Positions 8,538 to 19,592 of a DNA stretch of 64,000 nucleotides are shown piece by piece. Within the stretch, counting starts at the first letter, position 1, and each line of letters starts with the position of its first letter. The DNA is from Pseudomonas sp. ATCC 13867. GTDB taxonomy: Bacteria; Pseudomonadota; Gammaproteobacteria; Pseudomonadales; Pseudomonadaceae. The notes beneath the pieces were generated by a model. It was not told the DNA's origin. It saw only the letters and a program-made list of their open reading frames with translations, and ran no database searches. Both the position numbers and the translations under genes were made by a program. The stretch lies in assembly GCF_000349845.1 (NCBI RefSeq), contig NC_020829.1, positions 2,735,001 through 2,799,000 on the forward strand. Direction: 5' to 3'.

Positions 8538-10094
8538 ATGTACCTGACCCAAGGCCTGCAGCGCATGCTGCAGCAGGACCCGGACCACGTCGCGACCATC
8601 TTCCGCGGCCGCACGCGGACCTTCCGCGAGCAGGGCGAGCGCGTCTCGCGGCTGGCAGCGGCCCTGCAGGCGCTGGGCATGCGCGTCGGCGACCGGGTCG
8701 GCATGCTGGCCCTGAACTCTGATCGCTACCTGGAATACATGCTGGCCACCTGGTGGGGCGGCGGCGTGCTGAACCCGGTGAACATCCGCTGGAGCGTGCC
8801 GGAGATCGTCTACTCGCTGGACGACTGCCAGACCGAAATCCTGCTGATCGACGACCACTTCCTGCACCTGGCCGAAGGCATTCGCGCCGGCGCCAAGCGC
8901 TCCCCGGTGCTGGTCCATGTCGGTGACGGCGCGGCGCCCGAAGGCATGCATTCCTTCGAAGGCCTGATCGCCAGCCACCAGCCCATTGCCGATGCCCTGC
9001 GCGGCGGCAACGACCTGGCCTCGATCATGTACACCGGCGGCACCACCGGCCTGCCCAAGGGCGTGATGCAGTCGCACATGAATCTCTGGTCCTCCGCCGT
9101 GGCACGCATGGCCGAATACCCGGCCGAGGAACAGTCGCGCACCCTGCATGCCGCGCCGATGTTCCACACCGCGGCGATGGCGCGTTGCCTCAGCCAGGTG
9201 ATCAGCGGCGACGTCAACGTGTTCATCCCGATGTTCGACGCGCTGGAAGTGCTGCAGACCATCGAGCGCGAACGCATCAACGAGATACTGCTGGTGCCGA
9301 CCATGCTGCAGGCGGTGATCAGCCACCCGGACTTCGAGCGTCACGACCTGTCCTGTCTGAAGCGCATGGCCTATGGCGCCTCGCCGATTTCCCTGCCGGT
9401 GCTCGAGCAGGCGCTGGCCAAGCTCCCCGGCATCGCCTTCATGCAGGCCTACGGCATGACCGAGTCCTCGCCGGTGATCTCGGTGAGCCCGGAATGGACC
9501 CACGAAGCCGCAGGCATCGCCAGTGGCCTGGTACGCAGCGCCGGTCGTGGCGGCTACGGCGGTCTGGTGAAGATCGTCGACGAAGAGGGCAACGAAGTGC
9601 CGCGCGGCACCGTGGGCGAGATCATCGTCTGCGGCCCGAACGTCATGCTCGGTTACTGGAACCGCCCGGAAGAGACCGCCCAGGCCCTGCGCAACGGCTG
9701 GTTGTACACCGGCGACGGTGCCTACATGGACGAGCGCGGCTTCCTGTTCATCGTCGACCGCCTGAAGGACATGATCGTCACCGGCGGCGAGAACGTGTAC
9801 TCCGCCGAGGTCGAGAACGTGGTGGCCCGCCACCCGGCCGTGCAGAGCTGCGCGGTGATCGGCATCCCCCACGAACGCTGGGGCGAGGCGGTGCACGCGG
9901 TGGTGGTGCTGCACGCCGGCAGCGACGTCTGCCCCGACGACATCCGTGCCCATTGCGCCCAGCACATTGCGGGCTACAAGTGCCCGAAATCCGTGGAGTT
10001 CGTTGCCGCGCTGCCGCTTTCGGCGGCCGGCAAGGTACTCAAGCGCGACCTGCGCGCCCCCTACTGGAAAGACCAGAAACGTGCCGTCAACTGA
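8538..10094 (+). CDS. AMP-forming acyl-CoA ligase
   Basis: A 518-residue ANL-superfamily enzyme. It has the phosphate loop MYTGGTTGLPKGVMQSH, the adenine motif MQAYGMTESSP, the hinge GWLYTGDGAYMDERGFLFIVDR, then KDMIVTGGENVY, and the catalytic lysine region SAAGKVLKRDLR near the C-terminus. It activates a carboxylic acid to its CoA thioester using ATP. It opens an operon with thiolase, two MaoC proteins and an SDR, so it probably makes the first thioester of the pathway. Exact chain specificity cannot be read from sequence. Confidence 0.92.
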   Translation: MYLTQGLQRMLQQDPDHVATIFRGRTRTFREQGERVSRLAAALQALGMRVGDRVGMLALNSDRYLEYMLATWWGGGVLNPVNIRWSVPEIVYSLDDCQTEILLIDDHFLHLAEGIRAGAKRSPVLVHVGDGAAPEGMHSFEGLIASHQPIADALRGGNDLASIMYTGGTTGLPKGVMQSHMNLWSSAVARMAEYPAEEQSRTLHAAPMFHTAAMARCLSQVISGDVNVFIPMFDALEVLQTIERERINEILLVPTMLQAVISHPDFERHDLSCLKRMAYGASPISLPVLEQALAKLPGIAFMQAYGMTESSPVISVSPEWTHEAAGIASGLVRSAGRGGYGGLVKIVDEEGNEVPRGTVGEIIVCGPNVMLGYWNRPEETAQALRNGWLYTGDGAYMDERGFLFIVDRLKDMIVTGGENVYSAEVENVVARHPAVQSCAVIGIPHERWGEAVHAVVVLHAGSDVCPDDIRAHCAQHIAGYKCPKSVEFVAALPLSAAGKVLKRDLRAPYWKDQKRAVN

Positions 10095-10131
10095 CGGCGC
10101 ACTGCACGACTCACCCCCCAAGGAGAACGAC

Positions 10132-11316
10132 ATGAGCAATAAAGTAGTGGTGGCAGGGGTCGGCATGATCCCCTTCACCAAGCCGGGCCAGAGCGACGAG
10201 TACCACATCATGGGCGCCAATGCGGCCAAGGCCGCCCTGGCCGACGCCGGCGTGGACTATGCGCTGGTGCAGCAGGCCTACGTGGGTTACGTCTACGGTG
10301 ACTCCACCTGCGGCCAGGCCGCGGTGTACGGCGTAGGCCTGACCGGTATCCCGGTGGTCAACGTCAACAACAATTGCGCCACCGGCTCCACCGCGCTGTT
10401 CCTGGCGCGCCAGGCCGTGGAAAGCGGTGCGGTGGATTGCGCCATCGCCCTGGGCTTCGAGCAGATGGTGCCGGGCGCACTGAAGGGCGCCTACACCGAT
10501 CGCACCGGTCCGATGGACCGCTTCGCCAAGACCATGATCCAGGTGCAGGGCTTCGACGAGGCCGCCCCGCGCGCCGCGCAGTTCTTCGGTGGTGCCGGCC
10601 GCGCCTACATGAAGGAATATGGCATCAGCCGCGAAGTCTTCGCCCGCATCCGTGTGAAGGCCAGCCAGCACGCCGCGCGCAACCCGCTGGCGGTGTTCCG
10701 CAATGTGGTGAGCGTCGATGAAGTCATGGCCTCGCCGATGATCTTCGACCCGCTGACCCGCCTGCAGTGCTGCCCGCCGACCTGCGGCGCCGCCGCCGCC
10801 ATCGTCTGTTCCGAGGCCTTCGCCAAGAAGCACGGCCTGCGCACCGACGTGGTGATTGCCGCCCAGTCCATGACCACCGACCGCAACAGCACCTTCGACG
10901 AAGGCGACATGCGCAAAGTGGTGGGCTACGACATGACCCGCAACGCCGCCAATATCGTGTACGAGAAGGCCGGCGTCGGCCCGCAGGACATCCAGGTCGT
11001 GGAGCTGCACGACTGCTTCACCGCCAACGAACTGATCACCTACGAAGGCCTGATGCTGACCCCCGAAGGCACCGCCGAGAAGTTCATCCTCGACGGCGAC
11101 AACACCTACGGCGGCCGCGTGGTCACCAACCCGTCCGGCGGCCTGCTGTCCAAGGGCCATCCGCTGGGCGCCACCGGTCTTGCCCAGTGCTTCGAGCTGA
11201 CCCGTCAGCTGCGCGGCACCGCCGACGCCACTCAGGTGGACGGCGCGCGCTTCGCCCTGCAGCACAACCTGGGCCTGGGCGGCGCCTGCGTGGTCACCCT
11301 GTACCAACGCCAGTGA
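10132..11316 (+). CDS. SCP-x-like thiolase
   Basis: A 394-residue thiolase of the lipid-transfer / SCP-x branch. The start at 10132 follows AGGAG. The nucleophilic cysteine is in VVNVNNNCATGSTALFLARQ and the second catalytic region in SGGLLSKGHPLGATGLAQC. It lacks a fused sterol-carrier domain. It would thiolytically cleave a 3-ketoacyl-CoA, including methyl-branched ones, to propionyl- or acetyl-CoA plus the shortened chain. It lies between the ligase and the MaoC hydratase genes in one operon. Confidence 0.88.
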   Translation: MSNKVVVAGVGMIPFTKPGQSDEYHIMGANAAKAALADAGVDYALVQQAYVGYVYGDSTCGQAAVYGVGLTGIPVVNVNNNCATGSTALFLARQAVESGAVDCAIALGFEQMVPGALKGAYTDRTGPMDRFAKTMIQVQGFDEAAPRAAQFFGGAGRAYMKEYGISREVFARIRVKASQHAARNPLAVFRNVVSVDEVMASPMIFDPLTRLQCCPPTCGAAAAIVCSEAFAKKHGLRTDVVIAAQSMTTDRNSTFDEGDMRKVVGYDMTRNAANIVYEKAGVGPQDIQVVELHDCFTANELITYEGLMLTPEGTAEKFILDGDNTYGGRVVTNPSGGLLSKGHPLGATGLAQCFELTRQLRGTADATQVDGARFALQHNLGLGGACVVTLYQRQ

Positions 11317-11332
11317 TCAGGGAGCCGCACGC

Positions 11333-11773
11333 ATGATCGACAAGAGCCATATCGGCGCCGTGGTTTCCAGCCACACGCAACTGGTCGAGGCGGGGCGCCT
11401 GCGCTTCTTCGCCAAGGCCACCGGCCAGGCGGATCCGCGCTACAGCGACGAGACCGCCGCCCGCGACGCCGGCTACCCCGGCCTGCCGGTGCCGCCGACC
11501 TTCCTCTTCTGCCTGGACATGGAAGCCGGCGGTTCGGGTTCGGTGCTCAAGCGCCTGAACATCGACCTGGGCCGCATCCTCCACGCCGAGCAGGGCTTCA
11601 CCTATCACCGCATGGCCTTTGCCGGCGAACGCCTGTCGTTCGAGACGAAGATCGTCGACATCTACGACAAGAAGGGCGGCGCCCTGGAGTTCGTGGTACG
11701 CGAAACCCGCGTCACCAACGGTGACGGCGAGCTGGTGGCGGAACTGCGCAACAGCCTGGTCGTACGCAACTAA
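11333..11773 (+). CDS. MaoC-like hydratase, N-terminal-type half (FAS1-like)
   Basis: A 146-residue hotdog protein resembling the MaoC N-terminal dehydratase family, with HTQLVEAGRLRFFAKATGQADP and GYPGLPVPPTFLF. The catalytic Asp/His motif of hydratase 2 is not visible here but is present in the next gene, 12 bases downstream. The two probably form a heterodimeric R-specific enoyl-CoA hydratase, as known for split MaoC pairs in steroid side-chain degradation. The pairing is inferred from adjacency. Confidence 0.8.
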   Translation: MIDKSHIGAVVSSHTQLVEAGRLRFFAKATGQADPRYSDETAARDAGYPGLPVPPTFLFCLDMEAGGSGSVLKRLNIDLGRILHAEQGFTYHRMAFAGERLSFETKIVDIYDKKGGALEFVVRETRVTNGDGELVAELRNSLVVRN

Positions 11774-11785
11774 AAGGAGACGTGC

Positions 11786-12193
11786 GTGAACCTGAATGCT
11801 ATCGCCGTCGGCGACGAACTGCCGAGCTTCACCACCGATCCGGTGAACCGCACCACCCTGGCGCTGTACTGCGGCGCCTCGGGGGACCACAACCCGATCC
11901 ACGTCGACATCGACTTCGCGAAGAAGGCCGGCATGCCCGACGTGTTCGCCCACGGGATGCTGTCGATGGCCTACCTGGGCCGACTGCTGACCAACTGGGT
12001 ACCGCAGGAGCGCCTGCGCGGCTTCTCCGTGCGCTTTGCCGCCATCACCCAGCTGGGTGACGCCATCACCTGCTCCGGCCGCGTGCTGGAGAAGGACGAG
12101 GCCGCCGGCACCCTGCGCCTGGAAATCACCACCCGCAACCAGGCGGGTGAAATCAAACTGTCCGGCGAAGCCATCGTGGCCCTGGACGCCTGA
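11786..12193 (+). CDS. MaoC-like (R)-enoyl-CoA hydratase, catalytic half
   Basis: A 135-residue single hotdog domain starting at GTG 11786 with AAAAGGAG before it. The hydratase 2 motif YCGASGDHNPIHVD is complete, including the catalytic Asp and His, and VFAHGMLSMAYLGRLL follows. It would hydrate 2-enoyl-CoA to the (3R)-hydroxyacyl-CoA, the stereoisomer used by the MFE-2-like SDR encoded next. It sits 12 bases after its presumed partner. Confidence 0.88.
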   Translation: MNLNAIAVGDELPSFTTDPVNRTTLALYCGASGDHNPIHVDIDFAKKAGMPDVFAHGMLSMAYLGRLLTNWVPQERLRGFSVRFAAITQLGDAITCSGRVLEKDEAAGTLRLEITTRNQAGEIKLSGEAIVALDA

Positions 12194-12208
12194 AACAGGA
12201 GAATAACA

Positions 12209-13036
12209 ATGAGCAAGAAACTCGCAGGCCAGGTCGCCATCGTCTCCGGCTCCGGTCGTGGCATCGGTCGTGAAATCGCCCTGAAACTGCACCGCGACGG
12301 CGCCGCCGTGGTGGTCAACGACCTCGATGCGGCCCCGGCCGAGGAAGTGGTCGCGCAGATCGTCAGCGAAGGCGGCAAGGCTGTCGCCTGCGTCGGTAGC
12401 GTCACCGACAAGGATTTCGGCGAGCGTTTCGTGAAGACCGCCCTGGAATCTTTCGGCGGCCTCGACATCATCGTCAATAACGCCGGCTACACCTGGGACA
12501 ACGTGATCCAGAAGATGACCGACCAGCAGTGGGACGACATCATGGAAGTCCACGTCTCCGCGCCGTTCCGCATCCTGCGCGCCGCTTCCGGGCACTTCCG
12601 CGAAGCCGCCAAGAAGGAAGCCGAGGAAGGCCGCGAGGTGTTCCGCAAGGTGGTCAACATCTCCTCCGTCTCCGGCGTGATGGGCAACCCTGGTCAGGCC
12701 AACTACTCGGCCGCCAAGTCCGCGATCAACGGCCTGACCAAGGCGCTGGCCAAGGAGTGGGGCCGCTACAAGGTGTGCGTGAACAGCGTTGCCTTCGGCC
12801 TGATCGAAACCCGTCTGACCTCCGCCGCGGCCGGTGAGGGCGCCACCATCAACGTCGGCGGCCGCGAGCTGAAGGTCGGGATCAGCGAGCAGATGGCGAA
12901 GAACGCCGCGTCGCTGATCCCGATGGGCCGCGCCGGTACCCCGGAAGAGGCCGCCGGTGGCGTGTACCTGTTCTGCATCCCGGAGTCCAACTACGTCTCC
13001 GGCCAGGTGCTGATTGTCGGCGGCGGTCGTCCCTGA
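12209..13036 (+). CDS. SDR family (3R)-hydroxyacyl-CoA dehydrogenase-like
   Basis: A 275-residue short-chain dehydrogenase. It shows the NAD-binding motif VSGSGRGIGREIALKLHRDG, the NNAGYTWDNVIQKM segment, a catalytic Ser in VNISSVSGVMGNPGQ and the YSAAKSAINGL Tyr/Lys pair. It resembles the dehydrogenase part of eukaryotic peroxisomal MFE-2 (17-beta-HSD4), fitting the neighbouring R-specific MaoC hydratase. It is the last gene before a strong terminator. Confidence 0.87.
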   Translation: MSKKLAGQVAIVSGSGRGIGREIALKLHRDGAAVVVNDLDAAPAEEVVAQIVSEGGKAVACVGSVTDKDFGERFVKTALESFGGLDIIVNNAGYTWDNVIQKMTDQQWDDIMEVHVSAPFRILRAASGHFREAAKKEAEEGREVFRKVVNISSVSGVMGNPGQANYSAAKSAINGLTKALAKEWGRYKVCVNSVAFGLIETRLTSAAAGEGATINVGGRELKVGISEQMAKNAASLIPMGRAGTPEEAAGGVYLFCIPESNYVSGQVLIVGGGRP

Positions 13037-13044
13037 CCGTCCTT

Positions 13045-13080
13045 TCCAGCCGCCGCCAGGCGGCTGGATTTCTTTTCTCC
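13045..13080 (+). terminator. Rho-independent terminator after the ligase-SDR operon
   Basis: A perfect 10-bp stem (TCCAGCCGCC / GGCGGCTGGA, 4-base loop) is followed by TTTCTTTTC, just after the SDR stop. Confidence 0.85.
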
Positions 13081-13104
13081 CGAATCGTCTCCCGAGGAGC
13101 CGCC

Positions 13105-14253
13105 ATGAGCGCCACTCAATCGCCGTGGATCACCGACGACCTGGTGATCTTCCAGGACTCCATCCGCCGCTTCATCGCCAACGAGCTGGCGCCCCATGAG
13201 GAGCGCTGGTGGAAGCAGCAGCACATCGACCGCGACATCTGGCTCAAGGCCGGCGAGTTCGGCATGTTGCTGCCGAGCATCCCCGAGCAGTACGGTGGTG
13301 GCGGCGGCACCTTCGCCCACGACGCCATCGTCACCCTGGAACAGAGCCGGGCAATGTGCACCAGCCTGGGTACCAACGTGCACAGCGGCATCGTCGCGCA
13401 CTACATCCTGCGCTACGCCAGCGAGGAGCAGAAGCTCGAGTGGCTGCCGAAGATGGCCCGCGGCGAGCTGGTGGGCGCCATTGCCATGTCCGAGCCGGGC
13501 GCCGGTTCCGACCTGCAGGCGATCAAGACCCGCGCCGTGCGCGATGGCGACGAGTACGTCATCAATGGCTCCAAGACCTTCATCACCAACGGCTTCCACG
13601 CCGACATCATCCTGGTGGTGGCCAAGACCGACCCGGAGAAAGGCGCCAAGGGCACCTCGATCGTGGTCGTCGAAACCAAGGACCTGGCCGGCTTCCGCCG
13701 TGGCCGCATCCTCGAGAAGATCGGCCAGAAGGGCCAGGACACCACCGAGCTGTTCTTCGACGACGTGCGCGTGCCGGCCGCCAACCTGCTCGGCCCGGAG
13801 GAGGGCAAGGGCTTCATCCAGCTGATGCAGCAACTGCCCCAGGAACGCATGATCATCGCCCTCGGCGCGCTGGCCACGATGGAACGCGCGGTGGAAGAAA
13901 CCGCCGAGTACGTGCGCAGCCGCAAGGTGTTCGGCCAGACCCTGCTGGATCTGCAGAACACCCGCTTCAAGCTCGCCGAGTGCAAGAGCATCGCCACCAT
14001 CGCCCGCGCTTTCATCGACGACTGCATGGTCAAGGTGCTCAAGGGCGAGCTGTCCGGCGAAACCGCGGCGATGGCCAAGTGGTGGAGCACCGAGCAGAAC
14101 TGCAAGGTGATCGACGAGTGCCTGCAGTTGCACGGCGGCTACGGCTACATGCTCGAGTACCCCATCGCGCGGATGTACGCCAACGCCCGGGTGGGCCGCA
14201 TCTTCGGCGGCTCCAACGAAATCATGAAGGAAATCATCGCCCGCACCCTGTGA
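13105..14253 (+). CDS. acyl-CoA dehydrogenase
   Basis: A 382-residue full-length acyl-CoA dehydrogenase, with GAIAMSEPGAGSDLQAIKTRA, VINGSKTFITNGFHADIILV and the C-terminal LHGGYGYMLEYPIARMYANA and RIFGGSNEIMKEIIARTL. It would introduce the 2,3 double bond and reduce ETF. It starts after a CGAGGAG site and heads a downstream series with an enoyl-CoA hydratase and two dehydrogenases. It is more like long- or branched-chain bacterial acyl-CoA dehydrogenases than the FadE type, which is about twice as long. Confidence 0.9.
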   Translation: MSATQSPWITDDLVIFQDSIRRFIANELAPHEERWWKQQHIDRDIWLKAGEFGMLLPSIPEQYGGGGGTFAHDAIVTLEQSRAMCTSLGTNVHSGIVAHYILRYASEEQKLEWLPKMARGELVGAIAMSEPGAGSDLQAIKTRAVRDGDEYVINGSKTFITNGFHADIILVVAKTDPEKGAKGTSIVVVETKDLAGFRRGRILEKIGQKGQDTTELFFDDVRVPAANLLGPEEGKGFIQLMQQLPQERMIIALGALATMERAVEETAEYVRSRKVFGQTLLDLQNTRFKLAECKSIATIARAFIDDCMVKVLKGELSGETAAMAKWWSTEQNCKVIDECLQLHGGYGYMLEYPIARMYANARVGRIFGGSNEIMKEIIARTL

Positions 14254-14323
14254 TGCGGGTGGGTCAGGCCGCCTCACCGGGCGGCCCGGCCATTCCCGCC
14301 GGGATGCCTGCCGTGAGGTACGC

Positions 14324-15115
14324 ATGTCGAGCATCGAACTTTCTATCGAAGACGGGTTGGCGCGCCTGACGCTGGCCAGTCCGGAACGCAAGAACGCGCT
14401 GTCCACGGCGATGGTCGCCGAACTGATCGACGCGCTTACTGCACTGCGCCGCAACCCGGATGTGCGCGCACTGCTGTTGAGCGGTGCCGGCGGGGCGTTC
14501 TGCTCCGGCGGTGACGTCAGCAGCATGGGCGGCACGCCAGAAGCCGGTGCGGTGCGCATGCGCATGACCGAGACCAACCGGGTGCTGGCGGCGCTGGCCG
14601 ACTTCGACCGGCCCGTGGTGGCGCTGGTGGATGGCGTGGCCTACGGCGCTGGCTTCAGCCTCGCCCTGGCCGCCGACTTCGTCATCGCCAGTGATCGGGC
14701 GCGCTTCTGCATGGCCTTCGCCCGCATCGGCCTGGTCCCCGATCTTGCCGCCTCCTGGCTGCTGCCGCGCCTGGTGGGCATGCAGCGGGCCCGCGAGATC
14801 ATTTACTCGGCCCGCGAAATCGGCGCGACGGAAGCGGTGCAACTGGGCATCGCCCTGGAGACCCACGCGGGTGAACGCGCCGCCGCGCGCGCCGAGGAAC
14901 TGGCCCGGGCGCTTGCGCAGATGTCGCCGCCGGCCTTCGCCATGAGCAAGCGCCTGCTGGCCCGCAGCCTAGAGAACGACCTGGCGACCCAGCTCGACGC
15001 CGAGGCCGCCGCCCAGGCTGTGGCGCTCACCTCCGGCTACGTGAAGGAAGCTTCGGCCCGCTTCATGCGCAAGGAGGCCCCGCAGTACCAGTGGCCGACC
15101 CTGCGCGACGACTGA
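14324..15115 (+). CDS. enoyl-CoA hydratase/isomerase family protein
   Basis: A 263-residue crotonase. The oxyanion-hole motifs are AFCSGGDVSSMGG and DGVAYGAGFSLALAADF, with ARFCMAFARIGLVPD after them. It would hydrate or isomerise an enoyl-CoA. It differs from the paralogue at 804 and probably acts on another chain length or on a shortened product. It follows the acyl-CoA dehydrogenase by 70 bases. Confidence 0.85.
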   Translation: MSSIELSIEDGLARLTLASPERKNALSTAMVAELIDALTALRRNPDVRALLLSGAGGAFCSGGDVSSMGGTPEAGAVRMRMTETNRVLAALADFDRPVVALVDGVAYGAGFSLALAADFVIASDRARFCMAFARIGLVPDLAASWLLPRLVGMQRAREIIYSAREIGATEAVQLGIALETHAGERAAARAEELARALAQMSPPAFAMSKRLLARSLENDLATQLDAEAAAQAVALTSGYVKEASARFMRKEAPQYQWPTLRDD

Positions 15116-15146
15116 ATAACCAGAAGAATCCATCAGGAGACCCGTC

Positions 15147-16553
15147 ATGACCCAGACCACTCCCGGCGCCGCCATTCGCGCCATCCTCGACCGTCAGCGC
15201 GCCGCGCACCTGGCCAGCGAACCGATGAGCGCCGAGCGACGCATCGAGCTGATCGACCGCGCCATCGGCCTGTTGGTCGATCACCAGGACGAGATCGTCG
15301 CCGCCGTGCGCGCCGACTTCGGCCAGCGCAGCGATGACTTCTCCCGCGTGGTGGAAGTGCTTTCGCCGCTGGCGAGCCTGAAGCAGACCAAGGCCCAGCT
15401 CGCCGGCTGGATGCAGCCCGAACAGCGCCCCTGCGAGCGTGGCGAGGCCTGGGTGGAGTACCAGCCGCTGGGGGTGGTAGGTATCGTCACGCCGTGGAAC
15501 TTCCCGGTGAACATGGTCTTCACCGGCCTGGCCGGGGTACTGGCCGCCGGTAACCGGGCGATCATCAAGCCGTCGGAGTTCACCCCGCACAGCTCGGAGC
15601 TGATCGCGCGGATGATCGCCTCGGTGTTCGCCGAGGACGAGGTCGCCGTGGTCACCGGCGGGGCGGAAGTCGGCCAGGCGTTCTGCGCCCAGCCCTTCGA
15701 CCACCTGCTGTTCACCGGCGCTACCAGCATCGGCAAGCAGGTGATGCGTGCCGCCGCCGAGAACCTGGTGCCGGTGACCCTGGAACTGGGCGGCAAGTCG
15801 CCGACCATCATCTCCCGTTCGGCCGACTTCCAGGCCGCGGTACAGAAGATCGTCGCCGGCAAGCTGCACAACGCCGGGCAGATCTGCCTGGCGCCGGACT
15901 ACGTGTTCGTCCCCGAGGAGTCGCTGGACGACTTCATCGCCAGCGCCCGCGAGGTGGTGGCGCGCTTCTACCCGAGCCTGCGCGACAACCCCGACTACAC
16001 CTCGGTGATCAATGCCCGCCACCGGCAGCGCCTGCAGGGCTACCTGGACGAAGCGCGCGAGGCTGGCGTCGAGCTGGTCGAGCTGAACCCGGCCGGCGAG
16101 GACTTCGCCGTGCAAAGCGCGCACAAGCTGGCGCCGACCCTGCTGCGCAACCCCGGCGACGAGCTGAAGGTGATGCAGGACGAGATCTTCGGCCCGCTGC
16201 TGCCGCTCAAGCCGTACAAGGACATCGGCGAGGTGATCGCCTACATCAACGCCCATCCGCGCCCGCTGGGCCTGTATTACTTCGGCAACGACGCCGACGA
16301 ACAGGCCCTGGTGCTGCGCCGTACCACCTCCGGCGGGGTGACCCTCAACGACGTGATCAAGCACGTCGGTATCGAGAGCCTGCCGTTCGGCGGCGTCGGT
16401 CCCTCGGGCATGGGTGCCTACCACGGCCGCGACGGCTTCCGCGCCTTCAGCCACGCCAAGGCCGTGTTCAAGCCGGCCGAAGGTCCCGACCTGATGCGCC
16501 CGCCGTACATCGAGCAGGTCAAGCAGATAGTCGCCTCCCTGATCACCCGTTAA
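15147..16553 (+). CDS. aldehyde dehydrogenase (coniferyl-aldehyde-dehydrogenase-like)
   Basis: A 468-residue NAD(P)-dependent aldehyde dehydrogenase. It has the proton-acceptor segment TLELGGKSPTII, the nucleophilic cysteine in LHNAGQICLAPDYVFVP and LPFGGVGPSGMGAYHGRDGF near the C-terminus. It lacks the N-terminal extension of class 1/2 enzymes and resembles the CalB / fatty-aldehyde type. It would convert the aldehyde formed by the GMC or zinc alcohol dehydrogenase to the acid that the ligase activates. Confidence 0.88.
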   Translation: MTQTTPGAAIRAILDRQRAAHLASEPMSAERRIELIDRAIGLLVDHQDEIVAAVRADFGQRSDDFSRVVEVLSPLASLKQTKAQLAGWMQPEQRPCERGEAWVEYQPLGVVGIVTPWNFPVNMVFTGLAGVLAAGNRAIIKPSEFTPHSSELIARMIASVFAEDEVAVVTGGAEVGQAFCAQPFDHLLFTGATSIGKQVMRAAAENLVPVTLELGGKSPTIISRSADFQAAVQKIVAGKLHNAGQICLAPDYVFVPEESLDDFIASAREVVARFYPSLRDNPDYTSVINARHRQRLQGYLDEAREAGVELVELNPAGEDFAVQSAHKLAPTLLRNPGDELKVMQDEIFGPLLPLKPYKDIGEVIAYINAHPRPLGLYYFGNDADEQALVLRRTTSGGVTLNDVIKHVGIESLPFGGVGPSGMGAYHGRDGFRAFSHAKAVFKPAEGPDLMRPPYIEQVKQIVASLITR

Positions 16554-16605
16554 GACCCACCGGGCGCGGTATGGGCCGCGCCCACTGCTCAAGAGGTTTT
16601 CCCTT

Positions 16606-19188
<2,583 letters not shown>

Positions 19189-19202
19189 ATCAGGAGCCTG
19201 TC

Positions 19203-19592
19203 ATGGCCGAGACTCCCCAAGCCGCCGCGCCCGTCGGGCCGGAGGCGCAGTACCAGCGATTCCTCCAGCAGGGCCGCTTCATGATCCAGCGCAGCGCGTC
19301 CAGCGGCCGCCATGTGTTCTACCCGCGCGTTGCCATCCCCGGCACCGGCGAAACCGACCTGGAATGGGTAGAGGCGGCTGGCACCGGACGCATCTACGCC
19401 ATCACCGTGAACCGCTCGCGCAACGCCAGCCACAACGTGGCGCTGATCGACCTGGACGAAGGCGTGCGCATGATGTCGCGCATCGAGGGCCGGGAAACCG
19501 CGTCCATCGGCAGCCGCGTGAAGGCTCGGGTGATCGAGGAAGAGGGGCAGGCGCTCGTGGTGTTCGACGTGATCGATGAGGTGCAGGCATGA
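19203..19592 (+). CDS. DUF35 OB-fold protein without zinc-ribbon cysteines
   Basis: A 129-residue DUF35-type protein. It has the typical N-terminal helix YQRFLQQGRFMIQR and the OB-fold segments TDLEWVEAAGTGRIYAITVN and GSRVKARVI. Family members normally carry a four-cysteine zinc ribbon, but this protein has no cysteine at all; the equivalent stretch reads SSGRHVFYPR. It overlaps the next thiolase-like gene by 4 bases. In steroid side-chain catabolism DUF35 domains partner thiolase-fold aldolases (Ltp2), and a similar complex is plausible here. Confidence 0.8.
   Translation: MAETPQAAAPVGPEAQYQRFLQQGRFMIQRSASSGRHVFYPRVAIPGTGETDLEWVEAAGTGRIYAITVNRSRNASHNVALIDLDEGVRMMSRIEGRETASIGSRVKARVIEEEGQALVVFDVIDEVQA

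Noticed and set aside
8442..10229. 595-codon open frame on the minus strand
   Set aside because: Antisense to the acyl-CoA ligase, which carries all ANL motifs.
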